DNA from: Ischnura elegans
Lineage: Eukaryota; Arthropoda; Insecta; Odonata; Coenagrionidae
Assembly (NCBI RefSeq): GCF_921293095.1
Contig: NC_060246.1
Coordinates: forward strand, 13,162,001-13,226,000
Direction of reading: 5' to 3'
DNA: 64,000 nt
In this document: piece after piece, positions 35,798 to 45,715 of the stretch
How positions within the stretch are numbered: position 1 is the stretch's first letter
How the letters are laid out: each line of letters starts with the position of its first letter
Notes under the pieces: model-generated
Told to the model about the DNA's origin: nothing
The model's input: only the letters and a program-made list of their open reading frames with translations
Database searches by the model: none
Made by a program: the position numbers and the translations under genes

Positions 35798-36195
35798 CAG
35801 GTCCTACCATCAGCGAAACCAAGCTTACGCAATTAATATGCTACCAATTTTAGTAGATTTTCCTATGAGGAAGAAAAATCTATCGATCAAATCGGTAGAT
35901 GTAAGCATATGCAGTTATTATATGTCAAAACTAGGCAATAGTTTTAAAGATTTTTTTATTTCTCTGAGGCTTTTGGGATCTACCCCCTTCACCTCCCCCC
36001 ATAGTTACGCCACTGGTTTCGATCACTTCCATGCTCCAAATACCTGTCAAAAATTCATAAGATCCGTCCAGTATAAAAATATACCAACACATATCACGTT
36101 TGATTATGAAAAAAAACCCAAACTCAGCCACTGACTATTTAGTTTTAGTACTAGATATACTATACTCATAAAACAATGTTATTTCTTAAATCGTA

Positions 36196-36297
36196 CACCT
36201 AAACATACAAAGAGCTAACTATTTAGCGATTCATAATGAATGTATTTTTTAACGATTCACAGCAATCATGAAATACAGTTTATTGAAATTGGTAAAA
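36196..36297. repeat. Direct repeat unit, right copy
   Basis: Diverged same-orientation copy of 31225-31330. The following stretch to 36460 likewise repeats the DNA flanking the hAT MITE (about 31940-31985 plus 36016-36070). Confidence 0.6.
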
Positions 36298-36690
36298 AGC
36301 GTATTCTCTCATAGCCGATTTTCTCATATGCCTGGCAAGACCAATGCATTTTGATTCCAAGAAATATTGCTAATTATTATCAATAGCCAGAACTAGAACA
36401 ATTAGTATCGAGTACTTCCATACTCCAAAGATTTATCTCAAATTCATGAGATCTATCCCGTGTAAACAAAGCCAATATATAATTATTATAATATTCTTGC
36501 CTGCGTTTCATGGATTAAATATTTACTTTTATATGTAATACACAAAAGTGTACCTAAATTGGTTGGATTATGTTGGTTTATTTTGAAAAGGATACAATAT
36601 CAATAATATTTAATTACTTTTACTACGCCTTTTGCGTAATATCTAAAAATTATTATCTACCACCGAGTTGCTTTGTAATTGCTTTTGCAT

Positions 36691-37595
36691 CTTTTAGATA
36701 ATAGACCCCTCCAGTCTGAAAATCTCCTTCTTCACAATATCGTAAGCTTTTGGTGATTATTTTTCGGGTTCATTTCGCGTTGACTCAGATTTTGCGGACG
36801 ACAGTTTCGGGCGCGTCCCAGCTCCCGCCTTTGTGTCCTAATGCACGAAGTCTTCGTGTCATTTGGACCCGAAGACGGGAGCTGGGACGCGTCCGAAACT
36901 GTCGTCCGCAAAATCTGAGTAAACGCGAAATGAACCCGAAAAACAATCACCGATCAACTCACCGCGGAAGCCTCCGTAATAATCGTAAGCTTTTAATCCC
37001 ATTGTCCGTATTGTCCAATATCGCTAAAATTTATCGAAGACTTAGACGGCTAAACGCATTTTGCGGATTTTTATAGGAGTGTGATCTCAGAGTTTGTGGA
37101 TTTGGAAACGACCCGTGGGGATAGTTGAGCACTCCCGTGGGCAACGGAAAATGTAACATATCTTGGGCAAGGAAAGGTTAAAGATGTGGAATAATTGCAC
37201 CTGTTGCTACGAACATACAAAGCGATAATTACTTTGAAATTCATAATAAGTGATTTTTTGTGACTTATTCACATATTTCATTAAATATATTCTATTCATA
37301 TCGATAAAGACCTGTAGCTAGTTCAACTGACTTCTGTTACTCCTTTTGCTTATGATCTAATCGAAAAATATAATTTACCGCCGATTTGTGTAGCAATTGC
37401 TTTAGCATGGAAAATATCAGAAAAGGCCGTGATTAAAGGCGATACTCCCTCCTCCCGAAAGTAAGCCGCTCCATCATTTTCCAAACCAATTTCGCGAAAA
37501 ACGTCGACGCTGTATCTTCAGCATCAGGAGACGTATACACGCATGAACACATTCAGCGGGCATCTTTTGTTTTATCATTATAAGAATACAGCATC
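36691..37595. repeat. Right arm of the long inverted repeat
   Basis: Inverse of 29840-30498, beginning CTTTTAGATAATAGACC and ending GAATACAGCATC. It is longer than the left arm only because of the 230-bp foldback insertion at 36752-36981. Confidence 0.85.
36752..36981. mobile_element. 230-bp foldback element with 13-bp target duplication
   Basis: ATCGTAAGCTTTT is present at 36739-36751 and 36982-36994, whereas the left arm of the long repeat has one uninterrupted copy, so the insertion is proven by its own empty site. About 195 bp of the insert is a near-perfect palindrome: GGTGATT, TTTTTCGGGTTCATTTCGCG, CAGATTTTGCGGACGACAGT and TCGGGCGCGTCCCAGCTCCC, then their inverses. The remaining 35 bases at the right are not palindromic. 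Confidence 0.8.
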
Positions 37596-38749
37596 AAATT
37601 TCGCGTATCTCTTACCAACATTTTGGGCTTGGTGATTAAGGCCTCATGGAGTCATAAAAAATTATAAGTTTTAATTCTCATGAACAAAAAAAATAATGCA
37701 GTACGGCAATAAAGCTGGAAATCAAACTACCAAGGAGAAACCTTATCCGATTTCCTCTTCTCATCTATTTTTCATTTTACACAATTGCTTGTAATAAAAT
37801 CAAAATTTCCTCTTTTGTAATAAAACCATTTTTTTTATGACTTGTCACGTTTTTACTACGCTGGCTTTCATTTGTAGCGGTTTTTTGTGTCAAATATTGC
37901 GTTCGGATAGAATACTCTTCAAAGCCATATTTCCATTTATTCTTGTGATGTTGGACCTTTTTTCAACGTCGAATCTCCGTTTTGGCTGGGGTATAGAATT
38001 GTATTCTCTTCTTTCATTCATTAAGCATTTCTGTCGGAGGGATCAAGTCCCCTCTCCGCGAGCAACAACTCGCCGCCGCTATCGCATTCTCCTTTGCTCT
38101 CATTCGGGTCACTGGCGATTGCCTCCCCCAGATGCCTTGCCCCCGCCTGACCTCGGCGCTTCAGTTCCGAGGATGTTGTCTCAAAATATCCTCTTGTCAA
38201 CGACAGCCCCTGCAACCGCCAGCTCTCTCTCGTGGAATACATCGTTGAATATTTCAAGAACAGACTTCAAACTGCAATCAACTCACAGTCGCCCATGGGA
38301 TTATTATTTTAACATATTTAAATATTATTATTGTAATATATTTGTAATACCTCACTTATACATAGTTTTTGTATCAATGTTGTTTCATATTGTTTTTTCC
38401 TTTTATGTCTGTATGTATCTTTTGACGATGTCTATTGTGATTTACATCATTTAATGACAAATTAACTGATTGATTGGTGCGAGGAGTGAATTATTATGAA
38501 TAAAATCATAACTATGTCTAAATACGTTCTTCCAAGGGTACCTCATGGAAAAGCGGCCACGAAAAATAGGCTTTCCATACCATTTTCCATTTTCCGGAAA
38601 TTACAATTAATAGTCCGTATTTTTGTATTGGATTTCATTGCGGAGAGCTTTGGTAAAATTGTGGATTACTGCATGTCTGTACGTGTCGTTCTGATGAAAA
38701 TAAGATATAAGGTCCAGTGGCGCCGACTCTATGGGGCTTGAGGGGGCCC
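37596..38749. other. Non-coding stretch with a GC-rich island
   Basis: The island at about 38035-38260 is open on both strands (205 codons plus, 78 codons minus) but gives low-complexity sequence without a domain. At 38715 the word CAGTGGCGCCGACTC looks like the start of a truncated hAT-type MITE, directly abutting the TIR element at 38750. Confidence 0.4.
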
Positions 38750-39930
38750 GGTCCCTGTGACGTCACTTGGAGCGGCATCGCATGGGTGCCAATCTGGCCT
38801 TTTTCGAATGCAGTTAAAATTGATCATTGCCATTCGTCTAAACTGGGATTTCTAAAACCAAATAATTTGTAAATAATGAATACACTACTGGTGGGTAACG
38901 AATCGCAACCAATGCCTATCGTTTTCTTTGATGAAGGAAACTACACTATTGTAGCTCTGAAATTCTGTGCCGAATTGAAATTTTCAACGCGAAGAAGAGC
39001 ATGAGGAATGTAAGCGACTCTGACCCGCCCTCATCACGTCAGCTCCTCCATGGAGTAGAAAGCACTCTTTTCGAAACAGCCAATGGCTGGGCGGATTCAA
39101 ATTCATTGACGGCACATGATTAATTTCAAAGTTAGCAGCGACAGTAAAGTAGAACCAGCCGCGCTATTCTTCCACCCTCGATAACCGGTTTCTATGGAAA
39201 AGGCTTCATCCGTCTCTTCTTCTATTGAACTAATTGTAAGCCATAAGCTTTTGCATGGATCTTACAATCTCATTAATTTCATCTCCTGCCGCTGTCATCC
39301 AAATGGTTGAATAAAGCCTGTGAGACAAGTGTATTTATTTTCTTTGTTTGGACAAGGCGGTAGGGCTGGAGCGCAGAGATACACTGGAGAGGTGGACTCC
39401 CACCCCTTAAATTCACATTACGAAAGTAATATTCCCCGAACGCGATTTCTCCGATATTCGCATTTACGGATCGCAGAATTCAAAAGGCGGCTCAAAAAAT
39501 AGATATTTATCGGCTTTTCCGATCGCGGTGTGATGCTTCACTTGCGCGCGGTTTACGTACAGATTAATAAGTAAGATAAGATGAAAAAGCACCAAGTCCC
39601 CCCGCGCCCCCCTTTTCCGTGAAATCCCCCTGCGGAGTGCTCTTGAGTAAACCGTTGGATCCTGCTTGGTAGGATATGAATGAAGAAAAAAGAGGGGATA
39701 ATACCAGACATTTTGGGCAAGAGAGAAAACAGGGTAGTTTCCTTCACCAAAGAAAACGAAAGGGATTGATTGCGATTCGTTACCCACCATTAGTGTATTC
39801 ATAATATACAAATTATTTGGTTTTAGAAATCCCAGTTTAGATGAATGGCAATGGTCAATTTTAACCGCATTTGAAAAAGGCCATAGATTGGCGCCCATGC
39901 GATGCCACTCCACGTGACGTCACAGGGACC
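38750..39930. mobile_element. Non-autonomous DNA transposon with ~190-bp TIRs
   Basis: Left arm 38750-38945 and right arm 39734-39930 are inverted copies: GTCCCTGTGACGTCAC at the tip, then GGCATCGCATGGG, AACTGGGATTTCTAAAACCA, GGTGGGTAACGAATCGCAA and GAAGGAAACTAC. The 1.18-kb element has no transposase; its inside is GC-richer with short frames. The CRE-like TGACGTCA beside the tip is also present next to the ends of the THAP-type element at 54478, but the tips themselves differ. Confidence 0.8.
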
Positions 39931-40804
39931 TAGTTTCTATACGAGTAGATGGGAGTTTTACATCGTCTGAGATTATCAATGCATGCATTAGGCACAGACT
40001 TCAGGGAAACATCTCTTAATAATAATTTATTAAAACTGCCTATTGTCGGAAAGTTTCCTTCGTTTCTTAGGGTAATAATAATCCTTTTTTAAGCCAAGCG
40101 CTACCTGCTGGCAGGGTACTCAGCTACCTGATAGCAGCCTGCATCGTATCAGCGCTCAAACCTCGCCCGCCCCAAGGTCACCTCACACGGCGACAGCTGG
40201 AACCAGAACGACGTCACACGGGGTTTTCCCAACATTCATACTTAGCCGTCCCGTTTTCACGCGGTTAAAAATTTTCACTTTTCATTTTATCGCGAAAAAT
40301 AGATATATTCATTAAAAAATCTAAGAGCGTGAAATGCTTACTCCAGGAGTAATAATCTTTCGATTTAGGCAATAAAAATTTAATAGGAAACCACCCTATT
40401 ATTACGTTTTAAAGGCATTAAATAAGGATCATCTTATGCGCCACCGCTCAAAATGCCATCTCGAATTAAGGTCGGGAAAACCAAAGCCGCCGACGGCAAG
40501 TACGATGTGAAGAGGAAGGCGTGTGTGGAGGAGCTTCTTTTTCAAAGCGTCACCTTCTGAGGTCGCTGTCCTAAGTCCCATAGGCCCCCTTGGCCCCAGA
40601 CAGGGCACGGGAGCCTGGAAGGTGCCGCAGTAACTCACGAACATTGACGACGAGGAAAAGGACTTTCTTTCGCGTGATACGATCGGCATCGCACATTGAG
40701 GTCCTTATTACACTTTGCCTATGTACCGCTCACCATCTAATAAACGTGGTTCGACGTCAATTCATATAATGGGAGCGAGGTTAATTACTTCACTTATTCA
40801 ATCC
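39931..40804. other. No gene recognised
   Basis: A short plus-strand frame of 35 codons from about 40452 (MPSRIKVGKTKAADGKYDVK...) is followed by TGA and has no splice context. Confidence 0.35.
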
Positions 40805-41225
40805 AGCTCAGGTGTCGTCCGAATAGCTGTAAAAAAAACATAAAGGAAGAACGTGAAGAATTTCAAAAGACCTAAAGCCAATCGGACGACACCTGAGCAT
40901 TTTGAAGATGGGAGACAAGTCTTCTGTCGAAACGTCGGCTTTGCCCTAAAACCCAATAAGAATTCATCAATAGTGTTCACCAGGAGAATTTATAATCATT
41001 GAAGATAACTACTGGTTTTAATAATGAGCTCCGGGCAACTACCTCTTCTCATTGTACCGAGTGCCGCTTTTAGTAATCCCGTAGTACTCTGATGTACTGT
41101 TTGATGATTAGGCTGTAGAAATTTACTGGAATCATCTTCAAACGTAAAGGTCATCCTTTAACCAGTTATTTTGGATACCTGCGTCCTTCCTTCCATCCAC
41201 CATACATCATAACACTTGGTCATTG
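40805..41225. repeat. Penelope-like dispersed repeat, copy 1
   Basis: About 420 bp that recurs in the same orientation at 49864-50377. It starts with a hairpin, GCTCAGGTGTCGTCCGA pairing with TCGGACGACACCTGAGC (about 40884-40900). It then contains GAAGATGGGAGACAAG and GTCGAAACGTC, followed by AGAATTCATCAATAGTGTTC, a word set common at the ends of arthropod Penelope-like elements. No reverse transcriptase is present here. Confidence 0.65.
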
Positions 41226-41312
41226 ACCCCGACTGGGTTAATTTGCACAAAAATCATATTTTCTGACCATACGAGCAAGCACACCCAGTTACCATTGGTA
41301 AGTACTCAGCCA

Positions 41313-41616
41313 CAGGGGTGCAGCTAGGAATTAAGACTAGGGGGGGGGGGGGGGTTTAAGCGCAAATAGATCTGGGGTGTGTGGTATACCCGCCAGGATA
41401 AGCGGGTGATGCGCCCCCCCCCCCCCCCTCAGAAATATCTTATGATAAATGGTTCACAATGGTGAGTTTTATGGCTTTCTGAGGGATATTTTTATCGATC
41501 CTTACACTCTTCTATAAGTTTATTAATCAAATTAAGTCAAATGTATCAAACTTAAAAGTTTCTCTCAGATCTGGGGGGGTTCACCCCCCCAAACTCCCCC
41601 CATCGCAGGGCCACTG
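41313..41616. mobile_element. hAT-type MITE, family B, perfect 8-bp target duplication
   Basis: A 304-bp element from CAGGGGTGCAGCTAGG to GGGCCACTG, flanked by CTCAGCCA at 41305-41312 and 41617-41624. Long G and C runs lie inside both ends. Same family as 27296-27584 in the opposite orientation. Confidence 0.85.
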
Positions 41617-42741
41617 CTCAGCCACTTCATTTGGTGAGTTCCGTTTCATGTTCTTATTTGTTTCATTTAATAGGTTTCATAGTTCATCTTCAACGACCTG
41701 CCAGCATCATCTCGTGTTTTTGTGCGTCATGATGCAAGTCATGACAAACTATAGGCTACACACTATATATATATTCTGGGATGCTGTTTTCCCCCGTACC
41801 ACATGTTAGTAAGCGCTGGAACGTGAAATGGAATTATGATTGGTTGATATCGATAGATCGTTAAAAACTTTCGTAATTTTCGCATTACTTATTGCAATAA
41901 ATACAAAAAGTGATCATGATGACAGGAATTGGCGCAATAAAATTGTAGTTCATTTTCATTCGCTGGGTGCCGTCTCACGAAAGAGTTTGAAGCTCGCGCG
42001 ACTATCCCAAGGCTACCAACTCTTCGGTGTTAAATCTGGCTCTGTTTTTGGAGTGACTACGTACTTTGATTTCTTGAAATGTATTTCAATACTGTGGAAA
42101 AAATATTGACAGAGTACATTTTTAATGAAAGCATACTGATCACGTATTTTTATCCTTGAGAAAATGGTTTCCATGAGGACTTTCGGAAATATAATTACTA
42201 TTCATGGCCTTCCTTAATGGTTATCCTCAATGCGATTAAAATGATTGCTGCTTCTTATAAAATGAGTCGCTTCACGTCCTTCACCCTTAGTCTCAGAAAT
42301 GAAGAAACTATGGAGAGTTGATCATAAATTTTGTCGAAAAAAGCCCCAGTAAGGCGGCAACGGCAGAAAAGAAGGCACCGTAACACTTTTAGGATTTAAA
42401 GAAAATATTTTGAGCAGCTGTGATTTGCTCAATTTGATTGATAAATTTGTTAATTTAAATGTGAAGATTTACCTGACGTCACCACGTCATATGGAGCTGG
42501 TATTCGTTGAGTTGGTAGTACGCGTTGTCGTCAAATTTTAGCTGGAAGGCGTTGAAATTTCTTTGCTTCCGGTGTCATTCAATCGGAGTGGCGGAGTTCG
42601 ATGAATGTTTCAGTGATATTTCAAAATATTATTATTGCCAGTCGCTGAGCTAGCGCCAATACCTATTAAACATCAAGCTTATCGCTTAGTTAGTGGGCCT
42701 GTTTCGTCCAAGGCCGTGAATACTATCATTGGAGTACTGCA

Positions 42742-42764
42742 ATGGAAATGAATTCAGTATTCAG
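42742..42764 (+). CDS. Candidate first coding exon (unidentified gene)
   Basis: ATG at 42742 begins seven codons plus two bases (MEMNSVF, then AG), ended by the consensus donor CAG|GTAAGT. The sequence upstream (about 42540-42740) is GC-richer and could be a 5' UTR. The phase fits the strong acceptor at 51372, 8.6 kb downstream. Tentative: seven codons give no family information. Confidence 0.3.
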
Positions 42765-43400
42765 GTAAGTTTTCTGAATCATTTATGCAATACACACTTT
42801 TAATTAAGCTTTTGTTTGGGTGGTTGAGATACATACATATATTATAATCATTTTGAAGTATCGATGACTGAGTGACGAACAATAGATTTTTGAGAAAGAT
42901 TTGGGCATTGGAACAAATAGGTTCATTACCTTACGTGTGGCAAGTTAAATTTTTTTTATATTCGATGACATCACCTGGGTTTGGTTTTTTATGTGCAGTA
43001 AACTGCTAGGAGGCGGTTATTACCCTAAAAGGTTTAATGCCTGTCGTAAAGGTAAAGACTTGCTTGTTCAAGATCGAAAGATTAGCTGATAGGAAAATTG
43101 AGTGGAGAGCTGCATCAATTAACCATACTGAGGATTGTGGTGCTAGTGGTGATAGTTATGATGATGACATTTTAGTGTAACTGTATTTATTGGGTATAGG
43201 TAAATGTTTATATATTGATAGGCATGGTCAAAGTTGACTAAATTTTTCTACTTGGGTGTAGTGTAACCTTCTAATTAATTGTGGCAAAACTCTACAAATT
43301 GTTATGCCTTCATTTCTTAGAATGGTCACTAAATATACTAATTTTGAAAGAAATCAAAATACATGGGTGTTAAGTTCTAGGCTTATGGGTATATGATCAT

Positions 43401-43632
43401 TGTTCTAGACCCAACCTTGTAGAGTTCATCGGCACATCCCCGAATCGAACACACGACGTTCTTCTCAACGGTCACCCATCATGCCACGGGAAGAGATCGA
43501 GGGAGACAGGCCACTTCCGACGATCAGACCGAGGGAACACCCCCAGGGAGAAGAGGGGAAAGGAAAGGAGGGGAAGGCATGACCCATCTCACCAATCACA
43601 TTTATTCTGATCACATGTGCATACATAATACA
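43401..43632 (-). repeat. Gypsy 3' LTR and adjacent polypurine tract
   Basis: 232 bp with TGT...ACA ends (minus: TGTATTATG to GGGTCTAGAACA). It is preceded on the minus strand by the purine run AGAGGGAGGAA (43633-43643) that primes plus-strand synthesis in gypsy elements. CAGAATAAATG inside is a possible poly(A) signal. Confidence 0.75.
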
Positions 43633-43792
43633 TTCCTCCCTCTAATTTTTGACTTCCATAACAAAAAGAAAATTGTAACACAATACATATCTATGAATAT
43701 ACAATGAACACATCAAAATGACAAGTTCTGATACAAGAAAGAAAATATGATTTCACAATGAACCACAAAGGAGAAAATAAATAATGATAATT

Positions 43793-44387
43793 TCACCGGC
43801 ACACTCTCACAAGTTCAATCGAGAGATTGGCTTTCTTTCTCGATAGCGACGTATTGGGAGTTTTTGAAAGTTGCACTTGTTCAACCACCTGATCAGCTGA
43901 TGTAAGGGGCAGCCCTGCAGTTGACCCACCAGAGGTTTGCTCCACAATGGGAGTGTTCTCCTGTGGTGGTGTACCAAGTACCATGCCCATTAGTGATCTA
44001 GGCAAGTCATTACCTGGTACTGTACCAACATCATTTTGGACTTTTGACAATATTTCCATCTAACCTAAATTGGATGCCAATCAACTGGTCAATATGGTGC
44101 TTCCAAATGATGCCGTTATCCACTTTGACTAAATATGATACTGGACTCAACATCTTTAAAATTGTACCATCAATCCATTTAATTTTTCCTCTAAATTCTT
44201 TGCAGAGTATCAGTTGTTCAATACATAATTCTTGGGTGTTATGCACATTCGAATTAAGAGTTTGCTTAGTCTGACTTTTGTGAACTGTTTCTTGTAAATT
44301 GGGTCTCTCTTTTGTAGTACAATGGGGTGAATTCCTATAAGCTGACAAGAATTGACTTAATGCCATTTCTGCATTTTCTTTACCCAA
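43793..44387 (-). pseudogene. Gypsy integrase C-terminal fragment
   Basis: Two overlapping frames with a frame change near 44040. The first contains FLSAYRNSPHCTTKERPN (end of the catalytic core, the typical FL..YR..PH.TT motif), then CKEFRGKIKWIDGTILKML and SPVSYLVKVDNGIIWKHHID, the small C-terminal beta domain of gypsy integrases. The second continues into a Pro/Ser-rich tail. The catalytic DDE residues are absent. Confidence 0.8.
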
Positions 44388-44429
44388 TAATATACATTTT
44401 AAATATTTCTTGACAATTTTTACTGAGGT

Positions 44430-45011
44430 CGAAATTCTGAGGTCGCCTTGGAGTTAATGCCGGAAGTCTTGATGATGTTGCCTGGCCGGTCGTTTGATGG
44501 TAGGTCAGGGTAGATGAGTCACGGTCTGCTCCCTCCAGTGAAGTAGCCAACTGCACCGCTTTCTCGAACGTCAGTTCCGGTTCCCCTAACAGGCGTTTCC
44601 TGATAGCCTCGTTACGTAATCAGCTAACCAGACGATCTTGCTTGTAGTCAGAAAGCCTATACCGAATTCACAATGAGTCGACAGTTTTTTCAGTGGTACT
44701 AAATACTCGGCCACCATTTTGTAATCGTGTTGATTATGTTGACTAAACGTATAGTATTCAACTATAAATGATGGTTTATGGCTTAAATGCTCCTGTACCA
44801 CTTTCCCTATAGCCTCAAAAAATTTAGAACGCCACTTTTCGGGTGTACATAGATCTTCTAACAAATTGTACGTTTTCACACCCACGACTGTCAAAGGGGT
44901 ACTGACTTTCTTTTCCTCTTTAATGTCATTACATTCCACGAATAAGTTAAATCTTTCGATGCAAGATCCCCAGGATTCATCTGCTCCCTCAAATGGGCCT
45001 AAAGAGCCCAT
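44430..45011 (-). pseudogene. Gypsy gag fragment
   Basis: Reads GSLGPFEGADESWGSCIERF, then FFEAIGKVVQEHLSHKPSFI, VAEYLVPLKKLSTHCEFG and, after a frame change near 44590, RLLGEPELTFEKAVQLATSL. This is the retrotransposon gag (capsid) domain pattern of arthropod gypsy elements. The nucleocapsid zinc knuckle is missing. Confidence 0.75.
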
Positions 45012-45715
45012 AATGCTATGTGCCGTGCTTAAATACTTCTTTACGACAATGATGCGTGTACCTTAATACTCCTATCGTTTACTTTAAAAACGGATAATTT
45101 GAATTGTTTTCCATAGGGGTAGGGAAAGGGTCTCCCTACCCCTCCCCCCACCACTGGTCTCACAATCAGTGACATCAGGAATGAGGTGTGTGGAGTAAGA
45201 TCATGGAATGGAATTTATTGCATGGAACGACACCAACTTGCTCAATTTTACTGTCTATCAGTAGTTGCATCCATCATTTTACAAAGTACATACTTTTACC
45301 GGCTGCAATGAAATTATCGACCAGTGTTTCAGTTCAACTACAGAAATTTATTACTTAAGTATAGAAATAACTTTGTGCTGTGTGTTAAAAAGATGAAATT
45401 TTGGAAGTTCTGCTCAGATATTAGCTCCTTCAAAAGAGTGAACAGATGACTCTATTAATGACTGCCCTGGGTGGCACCAACTCTTTTAATGTTACTTTAC
45501 ATTTTATAATGTGTTTACATCGGCTTATCTACCAACAATCTTTGCTGTGTCAGTAAATCGGTTCGAAAGGCAGAAGTGCTGGAAACTACCTACATTCAAC
45601 GCCATAGTGATCATTTTGATGCACTTGATAAATCATAAAATATGTACATATTTGTAAACACATTTACATATTCCTTTTCAATTTTATGCCATGATAAGTA
45701 TTCCACTGGCCTTAA

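Larger units (their letters stand above)
32150..35900. mobile_element. 3.75-kb compound insertion with 15-bp target duplication
   Basis: GTAAGCATATGCAGT occurs at 32135-32149 and again at 35901-35915, bracketing everything between, inside the hAT MITE. The insert consists of unrecognised DNA (32150-32965 and 35346-35900) around the foldback element at 32966-35345. The outer DNA carries a perfect 27-bp inverted repeat (32364-32390 and 35771-35797, containing GTCTTTAAACAGGCC). A 15-bp duplication is longer than DNA transposons make and suggests a retroposed insertion, but no coding remnant of the outer element is visible. Confidence 0.7.
31986..36015. mobile_element. hAT-type MITE, family A, copy 2, split by a 3.75-kb insertion
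   Basis: The left part (31986-32149) starts CAGTGGTGTAACTAGGAATA. The right part (from 35901) contains AAAACTAGGCAATAGTTTTA and ends GTTACGCCACTG. Together they match the intact copy at 5204-5492. The flanks GTTTCGGT (31978-31985) and GTTTCGAT (36016-36023) form an 8-bp target duplication with one mismatch. A diverged tandem copy of the flanks at about 36380-36460 lacks the element and shows the empty site. Confidence 0.85.
43401..45011 (-). mobile_element. Internally deleted Ty3/gypsy retrotransposon with 3' LTR
   Basis: On the minus strand, in order: gag fragment (45011 to about 44430), integrase C-terminal part (44387-43793), polypurine tract and one LTR (43632-43401). Protease, reverse transcriptase and RNase H, normally between gag and integrase, are missing, so gag is fused to the integrase tail. 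No 5' LTR was found to the right of 45011. It is a non-functional deletion derivative lying in an intron of the candidate plus-strand gene. Confidence 0.8.

Noticed and set aside
37837-38454. 205-codon plus-strand open frame
   Set aside because: Mixed low-complexity and hydrophobic sequence, no domain, frame also open on the other strand in the GC-rich part.
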